Shown here: piece after piece, positions 25,771 to 36,532 of the stretch | How positions within the stretch are numbered: the stretch's first letter is position 1 | Layout: each line of letters begins with the position of its first letter | Origin: Streptomyces griseoruber | Lineage (GTDB): Bacteria; Actinomycetota; Actinomycetes; Streptomycetales; Streptomycetaceae | Length of the DNA stretch: 64,000 bases | Direction of reading: 5' to 3' | Assembly (NCBI RefSeq): GCF_001514205.1 | Contig: NZ_KQ948774.1 | Coordinates: 124,001 to 188,000, forward strand | Program-made: the position numbers and the translations under genes | The notes under the pieces: generated by a model | Databases searched by the model: none | What the model saw: only the letters and a program-made list of their open reading frames with translations | Told to the model about the DNA's origin: nothing

Positions 25771-27255
25771 GTGAGCGGCAACGACGGAAGCGGGAGCGGC
25801 GCTTCGCATGCGGACAAGCGCCCGAACGAGCTGCTCACCTCCTGGTTCGTGCGCAGCGGCTGGTCGAAGGGCGAGCTGGCCCGGCAAGTCAACCGTCGTG
25901 CACGCCAGTTGGGCGCCAACCACATCTCCACGGACACGTCACGCGTGCGCCGCTGGCTGGACGGCGAGAACCCCCGCGAGCCCATCCCCAGGATCCTGTC
26001 CGAGCTGTTCTCCGAGCGGTTCGGCTGTGTCGTCTCGGTCGAGGACCTCGGTCTGCGCGCCACCCGCCAGGCACCCTCCGCGACCGGCGTCGACCTGCCC
26101 TGGACGGGTCCGCAGGCGGTGGCCCTGCTCAGCGAGTTCTCGCGCAGCGACCTGATGCTGGCGCGGCGCGGCTTCCTCGGAACCTCGCTGGCGCTGTCCG
26201 CGGGCCCGTCCCTGATCGAGCCGATGCAGCGCTGGCTCGTCCCCACCCCGCCCTCCCCGCTCGCGGAACCGGAGTCCGTGCCCACCAGCCGGGCCCGCGG
26301 CCGGCTCTCCCGGCCCGAGCTGGACCTGCTGGAGTCCACCACGGTGATGTTCCGGCAGTGGGACGCCCAGTGCGGCGGCGGACTGCGCCGCAAGGCCGTC
26401 GTCGGCCAGCTCCACGAGGTGACCGACCTCCTCCAGGAACCCCAGCCCGAGGCGACCTCCCGCAAGCTGTTCAAGGTCGCCGCCGAGCTGGCCGAACTCG
26501 CCGGCTGGATGAGCTACGACGTGGGGCTCCAGCCGACCGCCCAGAAGTACTTCGTGCTCGCCCTGCACGCCGCCAAGGAGGCCGGCGACCGGCCGCTCGG
26601 CTCGTACATCCTGTCCAGCATGAGCCGCCAGATGATCCACCTGGGACGGCCCGAGGACGCGCTGGAGCTGATCCACCTCGCGCAGTACGGCAGCCGGGAC
26701 TGCGCGAGCCCGCGCACCCAGTCCATGCTGTATGCGATGGAGGCCCGCGCCTACGCCAACATGGGGCAGCCGGGCCGCTGCAAACGGGCCGTGCGGATGG
26801 CCGAGGACACCTTCGCCGACGCCGACGACTGGGACGAGCCGGACCCCGACTGGATCCGCTTCTTCTCCGAGGCCGAGCTGTACGGCGAGAACAGCCACTC
26901 CTTCCGCGACCTCGCCTATGTCGCCGGCCGCAGCCCCGCCTACGCCTCCCTCGCCGAACCCCTGATGCGGAAGGCCGTGCGGCTGTTCGCGGACGACACC
27001 GACCACAAGCGGTCGTACGTGCTGAACCTCATCGGCATGGCCACCGTCCACCTGCTGCGCCAGGAGCCCGAGCAGAGCGCCACCCTGGCCGCACAGGCCA
27101 TGCAGGAGGCCAAGAAGGTCCGCTCCGAGCGTGTCAACACTCGTATTCGAAAGACCGTCGACAGTGCCGTCCGCGAGTTCGGCGACCTGACCGAGGTCGT
27201 CGACCTCACCGAGCGGCTCGCCATGGAGCTGCCGGAGACGGCCGAGGCCGTCTGA
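25771..27255 (+). CDS. nsdA: NsdA, TPR-domain repressor of antibiotic production and sporulation
   Basis: 494 residues from the GTG at 25771 (VSGNDGSGSGASHADKRPN), with ggatgggggc upstream. The N-terminal region resembles a helix-turn-helix (LTSWFVRSGWSKGELARQV, then TSRVRRWLDGENPREPIPRI). The C-terminal two-thirds are TPR-like helices (from about residue 215). NsdA homologues negatively affect sporulation and antibiotic production in S. coelicolor, where disruption increases actinorhodin. The locus next to ftsY and amtB matches the gene order I remember for nsdA. A run of two hairpins follows the stop. Direct DNA binding has not been clearly established, to my knowledge. Confidence 0.9.
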   Translation: MSGNDGSGSGASHADKRPNELLTSWFVRSGWSKGELARQVNRRARQLGANHISTDTSRVRRWLDGENPREPIPRILSELFSERFGCVVSVEDLGLRATRQAPSATGVDLPWTGPQAVALLSEFSRSDLMLARRGFLGTSLALSAGPSLIEPMQRWLVPTPPSPLAEPESVPTSRARGRLSRPELDLLESTTVMFRQWDAQCGGGLRRKAVVGQLHEVTDLLQEPQPEATSRKLFKVAAELAELAGWMSYDVGLQPTAQKYFVLALHAAKEAGDRPLGSYILSSMSRQMIHLGRPEDALELIHLAQYGSRDCASPRTQSMLYAMEARAYANMGQPGRCKRAVRMAEDTFADADDWDEPDPDWIRFFSEAELYGENSHSFRDLAYVAGRSPAYASLAEPLMRKAVRLFADDTDHKRSYVLNLIGMATVHLLRQEPEQSATLAAQAMQEAKKVRSERVNTRIRKTVDSAVREFGDLTEVVDLTERLAMELPETAEAV

Positions 27256-27288
27256 CACCCCGCTCCACTGCGCGAAACCCCATGAACC

Positions 27289-27383
27289 CCGGCCGCGGCC
27301 GGCCTTCCCGAAGTGCCCGACTCGGCTCCCCCATGCCAGGTCATCGGAAGGCCGTCCGCGGCCGGTTTCCTTCCCCGAAGGAA
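27289..27383 (+). terminator. Two hairpins downstream of nsdA
   Basis: A 20-bp inverted repeat (27289-27308 with 27346-27365, 19 of 20 paired) contains the 14-bp palindrome CCGGCCGCGGCCGG. It is followed at once by a second stem TTCCTTC-CCC-GAAGGAA (27367-27383). These probably terminate nsdA before the amtB control region. Confidence 0.65.
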
Positions 27384-27425
27384 GGTTGCGCCACCATAAC
27401 GATCCACTCGGCGAACATCAGCCAG

Positions 27426-27472
27426 TTCACCGACGCGTAACGCACCAGGCGCCTTCGTCACGGCGGCGAAAC
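27426..27472 (+). promoter_or_regulatory. Candidate GlnR boxes upstream of amtB
   Basis: GTCAC-N6-GAAAC at 27457-27472 matches the Streptomyces GlnR consensus gTnAc-N6-GaAAc exactly. A weaker copy TTCAC-N6-GTAAC lies at 27426-27441, with box starts 31 bp apart. GlnR activates amtB-glnK-glnD under nitrogen limitation in S. coelicolor. The rest of the gap (27473-27590) holds the leader and a gaggag ribosome binding site. Confidence 0.75.
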
Positions 27473-27590
27473 AACGAGGGGCTTCCACCGAAACCGCGCT
27501 GCGTCAATCTCATGGCGCATAACCGGCCCACCCCTCTTTTTCCGCTCTGGCTTCGCCCGCACGGGGCCGTACTACGACGAGGAGACGCCG

Positions 27591-29260
<1,670 letters not shown>

Positions 29261-29286
29261 CCGCAGAACAGAACAGGAGTCGCTGG

Positions 29287-31740
29287 GTGACGGGCACGGA
29301 TGTGCGAAACGAAACAGAGGACTCGGGACCCAGCGGCTATGCGGCGGCCCGGCTGCGCCTCCTCACCGAGGAGGCGCGGTCCGGGCCGCCGCGCCGTGCC
29401 GCCCTCTCCACGCTCACGGACGACTGGCTGGCCGGACTGTTCACCGCCGCGGCCGAAGGACTGCGCGGCGTCTCCCTGGTCGCCGTCGGCGGCTACGGCC
29501 GCGGCGAGCTCTCCCCGCGCAGCGACCTCGACCTGCTGCTCCTGCACGACGGCGGCGACCCCAAGGCCGTCGCCTCCCTCGCCGACCGCCTCTGGTACCC
29601 GGTCTGGGACCTCGGCCTCGCCCTCGACCACTCGGTGCGCACCCCCGCCGAGGCCCGCAAGACCGCCGGGGAGGATCTGAAGGTCAACCTCGGTCTCCTC
29701 GACGCCCGCCACCTCGCCGGCGACCTGACCCTGACGTCCGCGCTGAGGACGACCGTCCTCGCCGACTGGCGCAACCAGGCCCCCAAACGCCTGCCCGAGC
29801 TCCAGGAACTCTGCGCCGAGCGCGCCGAACGCCAGGGCGAGCTCCAGTACCTCCTGGAACCCGACCTCAAGGAGGCCCGCGGCGGCCTCAGGGACGCCAC
29901 CGCCCTGCGCGCCGTCGCCGCCTCCTGGCTCGCCGACGCACCCCGCGAGGGCCTCGACGACGCCCGCCGCCGCCTCCTCGACGTCCGCGACGCCCTCCAC
30001 CTGGCCACCGGCCGCGCCACCGACCGTCTCGCCCTCCAGGAGCAGGACCAGGTCGCCGCCGGACTGGGCCTCCTCGACGCCGACACCCTCCTGCGCCAGG
30101 TCTACGAGGCCGCGCGCGTCATCGCGTACGCCAGCGACGTCACCTGGCGCGAAGTGGCGCGCGTGCTGCGCTCGCGCGCCGTACGGCCGCGGCTGCGCGC
30201 CATGCTCGGCGGCGGAAAGCCCGCCCCCGAGCGGTCCCCGCTCGCCGAGGGCGTCGTGGAGCAGGACGGCGAGGTGGTGCTCGCCCGCGCCGCCCGCCCC
30301 GAACGCGACCCCGTGCTGCCGCTGCGCGCCGCGGCCGCCGCCGCCCAGGCCGGCCTCCCGCTCTCCCTGCACGCCGTACGGCGCCTCGCCGCCACCGTGC
30401 GGGCCCTGCCGACCCCCTGGCCGGCCGAGGCCCGCGAACAGCTGGTCACCCTGCTCGGCTCCGGCCGGCCCACCGTGGAGGTCTGGGAGGCGCTGGAGGC
30501 CGAGGGACTGATCACCCGGCTGCTGCCCGACTGGGAGCGGGTGCGCTGCCGGCCGCAGCGCAACGCCGTACACATCTGGACCGTCGACCGGCACCTCATC
30601 GAGACCGCCGTCCGCGCCTCCGAGTTCACCCGCCGCGTCAGCCGCCCCGACCTCCTCCTGGTCTCCGCGCTGCTGCACGACATCGGCAAGGGCTGGCCCG
30701 GCGACCACTCGGTCGCGGGCGAGATCATCGTCAAGGACGTCGCCGCCCGCATCGGCTTCGACCGCGCGGACGTGGCGGTGCTCTCCTGCCTGGTACGGCA
30801 CCACCTGCTGCTCGTCGAGACGGCGACCCGGCGCGACCTGGAGGACCCGGCCACGGTCCGCGCGGTCGCCGACGCCGTCGGCTCGCAGAGCACGCTCGAA
30901 CTGCTGCACGCGCTCACCGAGGCGGACGCGCTGGCCACCGGGCCCGCCGCCTGGTCCTCCTGGCGGGGTTCGCTCGTGGCGGACCTGGTCAAGCGGGTCG
31001 GGGCGGTCCTCGCCGGGGACCAGCCCGAGGAGCCGGACACCGCCGCGCCCACCGCCGAACAGGAACGGCTCGCCATCGAGGCGGTCGCCACCGGCAGCCC
31101 CGTGCTGGCCCTGCGGGCCCAGACCGAGCCGCCGGCCGACGCGGGGGAGCAGCCCCCCGGCGACCCCGAGCCGCTCGGCGTGGAGCTGCTCATCGCCGTA
31201 CCGGACCAGGAGGGCGTGCTGCCCGCGGTGGCCGGCGTGCTCGCCGTGCACCGGCTGACCGTGCGCACCGCCGAGCTGCGCTCCCTGGACCTGCCGGACG
31301 GCGTCGAGGGCTCCGTCGTGCTGCTGAACTGGCGGGTCGCCGCCGAGTACGGCTCGCTGCCCCAGGCCGCCCGGCTGCGTGCCGACCTCGTGCGCGCCCT
31401 CGACGGCTCCCTGGACATCGCCGGACGGCTCGCCGAGCGCGACGCGGCCTACCCCCGGCGCCGGGGCGTGGTCGCGCCCCCGCCGCGCGTGACGGTCGCC
31501 CCGGCGGCCTCCCGGCACGCCACGGTCATCGAGGTCCGCGCCCAGGACGCGCCGGGGCTGCTGTTCCGGATCGGGGCGGCCCTGGAGGACGCGGGCGTAC
31601 GGGTGCGGAGCATGCACGTCAGCACCCTGGGCGCGAACGCCGTGGACGCCTTCTACGTCACCGGCGCGCAGGGGGCGCCGCTGCCGGGCGACGAGGCGGC
31701 GGCCGTGTCCCGCAAACTGGAGGAGACCCTGCGGGGCTGA
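29287..31740 (+). CDS. glnD: PII nucleotidylyltransferase / deadenylylase GlnD
   Basis: 817 residues, GTG start with acaggag ribosome binding site, 26 nt after glnK. Domain order: a nucleotidyltransferase domain with GGYGRGELSPRSDLDLLLLH, a PII-uridylyltransferase helical region, an HD phosphohydrolase domain (SALLHDIGKGWPGDHS, with RHHLLLVETATRRD), and two C-terminal ACT domains (LLIAVPDQEGVLPAVAGVLA and VRAQDAPGLLFRIGAALED) that sense glutamine in the family. In Streptomyces this enzyme adenylylates GlnK at Tyr51. It is the last gene of the operon. Confidence 0.96.
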   Translation: MTGTDVRNETEDSGPSGYAAARLRLLTEEARSGPPRRAALSTLTDDWLAGLFTAAAEGLRGVSLVAVGGYGRGELSPRSDLDLLLLHDGGDPKAVASLADRLWYPVWDLGLALDHSVRTPAEARKTAGEDLKVNLGLLDARHLAGDLTLTSALRTTVLADWRNQAPKRLPELQELCAERAERQGELQYLLEPDLKEARGGLRDATALRAVAASWLADAPREGLDDARRRLLDVRDALHLATGRATDRLALQEQDQVAAGLGLLDADTLLRQVYEAARVIAYASDVTWREVARVLRSRAVRPRLRAMLGGGKPAPERSPLAEGVVEQDGEVVLARAARPERDPVLPLRAAAAAAQAGLPLSLHAVRRLAATVRALPTPWPAEAREQLVTLLGSGRPTVEVWEALEAEGLITRLLPDWERVRCRPQRNAVHIWTVDRHLIETAVRASEFTRRVSRPDLLLVSALLHDIGKGWPGDHSVAGEIIVKDVAARIGFDRADVAVLSCLVRHHLLLVETATRRDLEDPATVRAVADAVGSQSTLELLHALTEADALATGPAAWSSWRGSLVADLVKRVGAVLAGDQPEEPDTAAPTAEQERLAIEAVATGSPVLALRAQTEPPADAGEQPPGDPEPLGVELLIAVPDQEGVLPAVAGVLAVHRLTVRTAELRSLDLPDGVEGSVVLLNWRVAAEYGSLPQAARLRADLVRALDGSLDIAGRLAERDAAYPRRRGVVAPPPRVTVAPAASRHATVIEVRAQDAPGLLFRIGAALEDAGVRVRSMHVSTLGANAVDAFYVTGAQGAPLPGDEAAAVSRKLEETLRG

Positions 31741-31851
31741 GCCCGACGACGGGCGGGACCGGGTCCGGTGACGACCGTGACCCGGTCTTGCCTCGCCGGG
31801 ATACCCTTGAAGACGCTCGTACCGCCCCCGACCCCGAGGACCGACGCCGCC

Positions 31852-33405
31852 GTGTTCGATACTCTCTCCGATCGCCTCTCAGCGACTTTCAAGAACCTGC
31901 GCGGCAAGGGACGGCTCTCCGAGGCGGACATCGACGCCACCGCGCGCGAGATCCGCATCGCCCTCCTCGAGGCCGACGTGGCCCTCCCTGTCGTCCGTTC
32001 GTTCATCAAGAACGTCAAGGAGCGGGCGCTCGGGGCCACTGTCTCGCAGGCGCTGAAGAACCCCGCCCACCAGATCCTGAAGATCGTCAACGAGGAACTC
32101 GTCACGATCCTCGGCGGGGAGACCCGACGGCTGCGCTTCGCCAAGCAGCCGCCCACCGTGATCATGCTGGCCGGTCTCCAGGGCGCCGGCAAGACCACCC
32201 TCGCGGGCAAGCTCGGCCGCTGGCTGAAGGAGCAGGGCCACTCGCCGCTGCTCGTCGCCTGCGACCTCCAGCGCCCCAACGCCGTGAACCAGCTCAGCGT
32301 CGTCGCCGAGCGCGCGGGCGTGGCCGTCTACGCGCCCCAGCCGGGCAACGGCGTGGGCGACCCGGTCCAGGTCGCCAAGGACTCCATCGAGTTCGCGAAG
32401 GCCAAGGTCCACGACATCGTGATCGTGGACACCGCCGGCCGCCTCGGCATCGACCAGGAGCTGATGCAGCAGGCCGCGGACATCCGCGACGCCGTCTCGC
32501 CCGACGAGATCCTCTTCGTCGTCGACGCGATGATCGGTCAGGACGCCGTCAACACCGCCGAGGCCTTCCGCGACGGCGTCGGCTTCGACGGCGTGGTGCT
32601 CTCCAAGCTCGACGGCGACGCCCGCGGCGGTGCGGCCCTGTCGATCCGGCAGATCACCGGCAAGCCGATCATGTTCGCGTCCAACGGTGAGAAGCTCGAC
32701 GACTTCGACGCCTTCCACCCGGACCGGATGGCCTCCCGCATCCTCGACATGGGTGACCTGCTCACCCTGATCGAGCAGGCGGAGAAGACGTTCAGTCAGG
32801 AAGAGGCCGAGAAGATGGCCTCCAAGCTGGCGTCGAAGAAGGGCCAGGACTTCACCCTGGACGACTTCCTGTCCCAGATGGAGCAGGTCAGGAAGATGGG
32901 CAGCATCAGCAAGCTGCTCGGCATGCTGCCCGGCATGGGGCAGATCAAGGACCAGATCAACAACCTCGACGAGCGCGAGGTCGACCGCGTCGGCGCGATC
33001 ATCAAGTCGATGACCCCGGCCGAGCGCCAGGACCCCACGATCATCAACGGCTCGCGCCGCGCCCGTATCGCCAAGGGCTCCGGTGTCGAGGTCAGCGCGG
33101 TCAAGGGCCTGGTCGAGCGGTTCTTCGAGGCCCGCAAGATGATGTCCCGCATGGCCCAGGGCGGCGGCATGCCCGGCATGCCGGGGATCCCGGGCATGGG
33201 CGGCGGCCCCGGCCGGCAGAAGAAGCAGCCGAAGCAGGCCAAGGGCAAGCAGCGCTCCGGCAACCCGATGAAGCGCCGGCAGCAGGAGCTGGAGGCGGCG
33301 CAGCGCCGCGAGGCCCAGGCCCAGGGCGGCAACGCGTTCGGGGTGCCGCAGCAGGGCGCCCAGGACTTCGAGCTGCCGGACGAGTTCAAGAAGTTCATGG
33401 GCTGA
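31852..33405 (+). CDS. ffh: Signal recognition particle protein Ffh (SRP54)
   Basis: 517 residues from the GTG at 31852 (VFDTLSDRLSATFKNLRGKG). The N domain is followed by the G domain with GLQGAGKTTLAGKLG, DLQRPNAVNQL, DTAGRLGIDQELM, SKLDGDARGG and ASNGEKLDDFDAFHPDRMASR. The Met-rich M domain contains KMGSISKLLGMLPGMGQIK and SRRARIAKGSGVEVSAVKGLVERF, which binds 4.5S RNA. A Gly/Met-rich and basic linker leads to the tail. It works with FtsY encoded upstream. A perfect 15-bp hairpin follows. Confidence 0.97.
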   Translation: MFDTLSDRLSATFKNLRGKGRLSEADIDATAREIRIALLEADVALPVVRSFIKNVKERALGATVSQALKNPAHQILKIVNEELVTILGGETRRLRFAKQPPTVIMLAGLQGAGKTTLAGKLGRWLKEQGHSPLLVACDLQRPNAVNQLSVVAERAGVAVYAPQPGNGVGDPVQVAKDSIEFAKAKVHDIVIVDTAGRLGIDQELMQQAADIRDAVSPDEILFVVDAMIGQDAVNTAEAFRDGVGFDGVVLSKLDGDARGGAALSIRQITGKPIMFASNGEKLDDFDAFHPDRMASRILDMGDLLTLIEQAEKTFSQEEAEKMASKLASKKGQDFTLDDFLSQMEQVRKMGSISKLLGMLPGMGQIKDQINNLDEREVDRVGAIIKSMTPAERQDPTIINGSRRARIAKGSGVEVSAVKGLVERFFEARKMMSRMAQGGGMPGMPGIPGMGGGPGRQKKQPKQAKGKQRSGNPMKRRQQELEAAQRREAQAQGGNAFGVPQQGAQDFELPDEFKKFMG

Positions 33406-33445
33406 CGCGGGTAACCTCCCCGCCGACGCCGTAAGCGATACGTCA

Positions 33446-33480
33446 CTGAGGGCGCCCTCCGCCGAGGAGGGCGCCCTCAG
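33446..33480 (+). terminator. Terminator of ffh
   Basis: A perfect 15-bp stem (33446-33460 with 33466-33480) and 5-nt loop GCCGA lie 40 nt after the ffh stop. There is no U-tract. Confidence 0.85.
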
Positions 33481-33518
33481 CGCATGCCGAGGCCCGGTGT
33501 CTGCCGTAACGTCCAGAT

Positions 33519-35462
33519 ATGAGCAATGCCGCTCCGCCGCGCAGGGCCCCCGACCAGCCATGGCGCTCCGAGGGCACCCCGGACGACGGAACACCGCCCC
33601 CCGGCGGATCCGGTGGCAGACGACCCCGGGGCCGCTGGTGGGGCCTCGCCGTCACCGCGGTGATCGTCTTCCTGATCGTCTACGTCGGACTGAACTACCT
33701 CGGCCAGGGCAACGAGCCGACCATCTCCTACACCGAGTTCAGCAAGCAGGTCGACGAGGGCAACGTCGCGAAGATCTACTCCAAGGGCGACGCGATCCAG
33801 GGCCAGCTGAAGAACGCCCGGGACAACCCCGACGACGACGGCACCTACACCCGGTTCAAGACACAGCGCCCCGCCTTCGCGGACGACGACCTCTGGCAGA
33901 ACCTGAGCAGCCACGACGTCACGGTCACCGCCCGGCCGGTCGTGCAGCAGCGCAGTCTGCTCTCCAACCTGCTGATCTCACTGATCCCGATCGTGCTGCT
34001 GGTCGCGGTGTGGGTCTTCTTCGCCCGGAGGTTCGCCGGGGGCCTCGGCGGAGCCGGCGGCATGCTGGGGCGCAAGGCGCCGCCCAAGCCGGTCGAGCTG
34101 CGGCCCGGAACCCAGCGCACGACCTTCGCCGACGTGGCCGGCATCGACGAGGTCAAGGGCGAACTGGACGACGTCGTCGACTTCCTGGAACACCCCGACG
34201 CCTACCGCAGGATGGGCGCCAAGATGCCGCGCGGGGTGCTGCTCGCGGGCTCGCCCGGCACCGGCAAGACCCTGCTGGCCCGCGCGGTGGCCGGCGAGGC
34301 GGGGGTGCCGTTCTTCTCGGCCTCCGCCTCCGAGTTCATCGAGATGATCGTCGGCGTCGGCGCCTCCCGGGTCCGGGAGCTGTTCGCCGAGGCCCGCAAG
34401 GTGGCACCGTCGATCATCTTCATCGACGAGATCGACACCATCGGCCGGGTCCGCAGCGGGGGCGCGTCGGTGAGCGGTCACGACGAGCGCGAGCAGACAC
34501 TGAACCAGATCCTCACCGAGATGGACGGCTTCTCCGGCTCCGAGGGCGTGATCGTCATCGCGGCCACCAACCGCGCCGACATCCTGGACCCCGCGCTCAC
34601 CCGGCCCGGCCGCTTCGACCGGGTGGTCAACGTCTCCCCGCCGGACCGCGGCGGACGCGAGGCGATCCTGCGCATCCACACCCGCGGGATCCCGCTCGCC
34701 CCGGACGTGGACCTGACCCAGGTGGCCCGCACCACCCCGGGCATGACAGGGGCGGATCTGGCCAATCTCGCCAACGAGGCCGCCCTGCTCGCCGTCAAGC
34801 GCAAACAGAGCCAGGTCACCCCGTCGCACCTGTCGGAAGCCCTGGAGAAGGTGCAGCTCGGAGCCGAGCGCACCCTCGTGATGCCGGAGGAGGACCGCCG
34901 CCGCACCGCCTACCACGAGAGCGGCCACGCCCTCCTCGGCATGCTCCAGCCGGGCGCCGACCCCGTCCGCAAGGTCACCATCGTGCCGCGCGGCCGCGCC
35001 CTCGGCGTGACCATGTCGACCCCGGAGGTCGAGCGGTACGCGCACTCCGAGCAGTATCTGCGCGGCCGCATCATCGGCGCCCTCGGCGGGATGGCGGCCG
35101 AGGAGGTGATCTACGGGGTCGTCACGACCGGCGCCGAGAACGACCTCGAACAGGTCACCAACATCGCGCGCGGGATGGTCGCCCGCTGGGGCATGAGCGA
35201 CCGGGTCGGCCGGCTGTCCGCCCTGCCCAGCGACGCCCAGCAGGCGTACGGCCTCGCCGCCGCCCCCGCCACCCTCGACGTCATCGACGACGAGATGCGC
35301 CGGATCGTCGACGAGTGCTACGAGGAGGCGCTGCGCAAACTCCGCGACCACCGCGGCCAGCTGGACGCCCTCGCCGAGGCGCTGCTGGAGCACGAGACCC
35401 TGGAGGAGGCCGACGCCTACCGCATCGCGGGGATCACCCGGCTCCGCAAGGAGGAGGACTGA
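33519..35462 (+). CDS. FtsH-family membrane AAA+ zinc metalloprotease (second FtsH)
   Basis: 647 residues. A disordered Pro/Gly-rich N-terminus is followed by a first membrane helix ([20 protein letters not shown]), an extracytoplasmic FtsH-extracellular domain (about 65-150), and a second helix ([18 protein letters not shown]). The AAA+ domain has [18 protein letters not shown], Walker [17 protein letters not shown], Walker [12 protein letters not shown] and an SRH with [17 protein letters not shown]. The protease domain has the zinc motif HESGH and the third ligand region [16 protein letters not shown]. FtsH degrades misassembled membrane proteins and short-lived regulators. The main Streptomyces ftsH lies elsewhere near tilS, so this is likely the paralogue I recall beside ffh in S. 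coelicolor. Confidence 0.92.
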   Translation: MSNAAPPRRAPDQPWRSEGTPDDGTPPPGGSGGRRPRGRWWGLAVTAVIVFLIVYVGLNYLGQGNEPTISYTEFSKQVDEGNVAKIYSKGDAIQGQLKNARDNPDDDGTYTRFKTQRPAFADDDLWQNLSSHDVTVTARPVVQQRSLLSNLLISLIPIVLLVAVWVFFARRFAGGLGGAGGMLGRKAPPKPVELRPGTQRTTFADVAGIDEVKGELDDVVDFLEHPDAYRRMGAKMPRGVLLAGSPGTGKTLLARAVAGEAGVPFFSASASEFIEMIVGVGASRVRELFAEARKVAPSIIFIDEIDTIGRVRSGGASVSGHDEREQTLNQILTEMDGFSGSEGVIVIAATNRADILDPALTRPGRFDRVVNVSPPDRGGREAILRIHTRGIPLAPDVDLTQVARTTPGMTGADLANLANEAALLAVKRKQSQVTPSHLSEALEKVQLGAERTLVMPEEDRRRTAYHESGHALLGMLQPGADPVRKVTIVPRGRALGVTMSTPEVERYAHSEQYLRGRIIGALGGMAAEEVIYGVVTTGAENDLEQVTNIARGMVARWGMSDRVGRLSALPSDAQQAYGLAAAPATLDVIDDEMRRIVDECYEEALRKLRDHRGQLDALAEALLEHETLEEADAYRIAGITRLRKEED

Positions 35463-35478
35463 TTCCCGGGCCCCCGCG

Positions 35479-36333
35479 TCAGGGCGTACGGGCGATCAGG
35501 TACCGGAACACGTTCGGCATCCACACCGTGCCGTCCCGCCGGCGGTAGGGGTGCAGCGCCTCCGTCAGCTCCTTGCCGACCTGTTCCCGGTCGGTCGCCG
35601 CGACCGCCGCGTCGAACAGGCCCGTGGACAGCAGGCCCTTGACGGCGCTGTCCACCCCGGCATACCCGAAGGGGCAGGCCACCCGCCCGGATCCGTCCGG
35701 CCTGAGGCCCGCCCGCTCGGCCACCTCCTCCAGGTCGTCCCGCAGAGCGGGCCGCAGCCGGGCGTCCGGTCCGGCCACGGCGCGCAGGACGTCCCAGGTG
35801 GCGCAGCGCTCCGGCGGGCCCCAGCCGACGAGCACCACGGGCGCCCCCCGCTCGCTGAGCGGGACCGCCGCCGTGAGCAGCCCGACCAGCGCCTCCGCGT
35901 CACCCGCGACAGCGCCGATCGGTTCGAAGGCGGTCACCAGGTTGTACCCGGGCGTCTCCGCGCCGGCCGCGTTCTCGGGGGACCGGCCGGTCAGCCGGAC
36001 GTCTCCTGGCGCGCGTGCCTCCCCGGGGTGCGCCTCCCCGGCCGGAGGCAGCAGACGCTCGCGCGCGAGGGCGAGGCGCTCGGGGGAGCAGGGCTCGGCA
36101 CCGGTGAGGGCCGCGCCTCTCGACGCCGCCATCAGCAGGGCGAGCCCGGAGCCGCAGCCGAGGCCGAGCAGCCGGGTGCCGGGGCCCACTTCCAGCCGCT
36201 CGTAGACGGCCTCGTAGAGCGGAACCAGCATCCGTTCCTGGATCTCGGACCAGTCACGCGCGCGTGCACCCAGGTCCGTGCGGGGCACCGGCCCCGCGGT
36301 CGGAAGGTGCTGCCGCACGAGCACAGGTGTCAT
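35479..36333 (-). CDS. SAM-dependent methyltransferase-like protein
   Basis: 284 residues from the ATG at 36333 (MTPVLVRQHLPTAGPVPRTD); an in-frame ATG 15 nt upstream is possible. A class I Rossmann methyltransferase motif I is recognisable as TRLLGLGCGSGLALLMAASRG, with the adenine-binding acidic residue in GAEPCSPERLALARERL. The middle (PGYNLVTAFEPIGAVAGDAE) resembles motif IV and the C-terminus ends MPNVFRYLIARTP. The substrate is unknown. It converges with the ftsH gene (16 nt apart), and its 5' end faces the proS promoter. Confidence 0.75.
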   Translation of the reverse strand: MTPVLVRQHLPTAGPVPRTDLGARARDWSEIQERMLVPLYEAVYERLEVGPGTRLLGLGCGSGLALLMAASRGAALTGAEPCSPERLALARERLLPPAGEAHPGEARAPGDVRLTGRSPENAAGAETPGYNLVTAFEPIGAVAGDAEALVGLLTAAVPLSERGAPVVLVGWGPPERCATWDVLRAVAGPDARLRPALRDDLEEVAERAGLRPDGSGRVACPFGYAGVDSAVKGLLSTGLFDAAVAATDREQVGKELTEALHPYRRRDGTVWMPNVFRYLIARTP

Positions 36334-36520
36334 GAATAAGCGCCCCATTCCGCCGAGAATTTGCCGCAGTACCGATCAGGTGACCCCCGTGCAGTGCGCT
36401 CGCACTTCCCCCGTATGCCAGGTAACTCCCCCTCTGCGGCCGCGTCCAGGGGTCTCGGGGCCCCGCTTGAGGACTCGCGGGAGGAGTGGCGAGAATTCAC
36501 ATTCCGGCAACGTGGGCCCG

Positions 36521-36526
36521 TAGCAT
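36521..36526 (+). promoter_or_regulatory. -10 box for a leaderless archaeal-type proS
   Basis: TAGCAT ends 6 nt before the ATG at 36533, the distance expected between a -10 box and the transcription start of a leaderless mRNA. No ribosome binding site is visible. The -35 region is poor (TTCACA with a 19-bp spacer). Confidence 0.45.
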
Positions 36527-36532
36527 CGCGTC

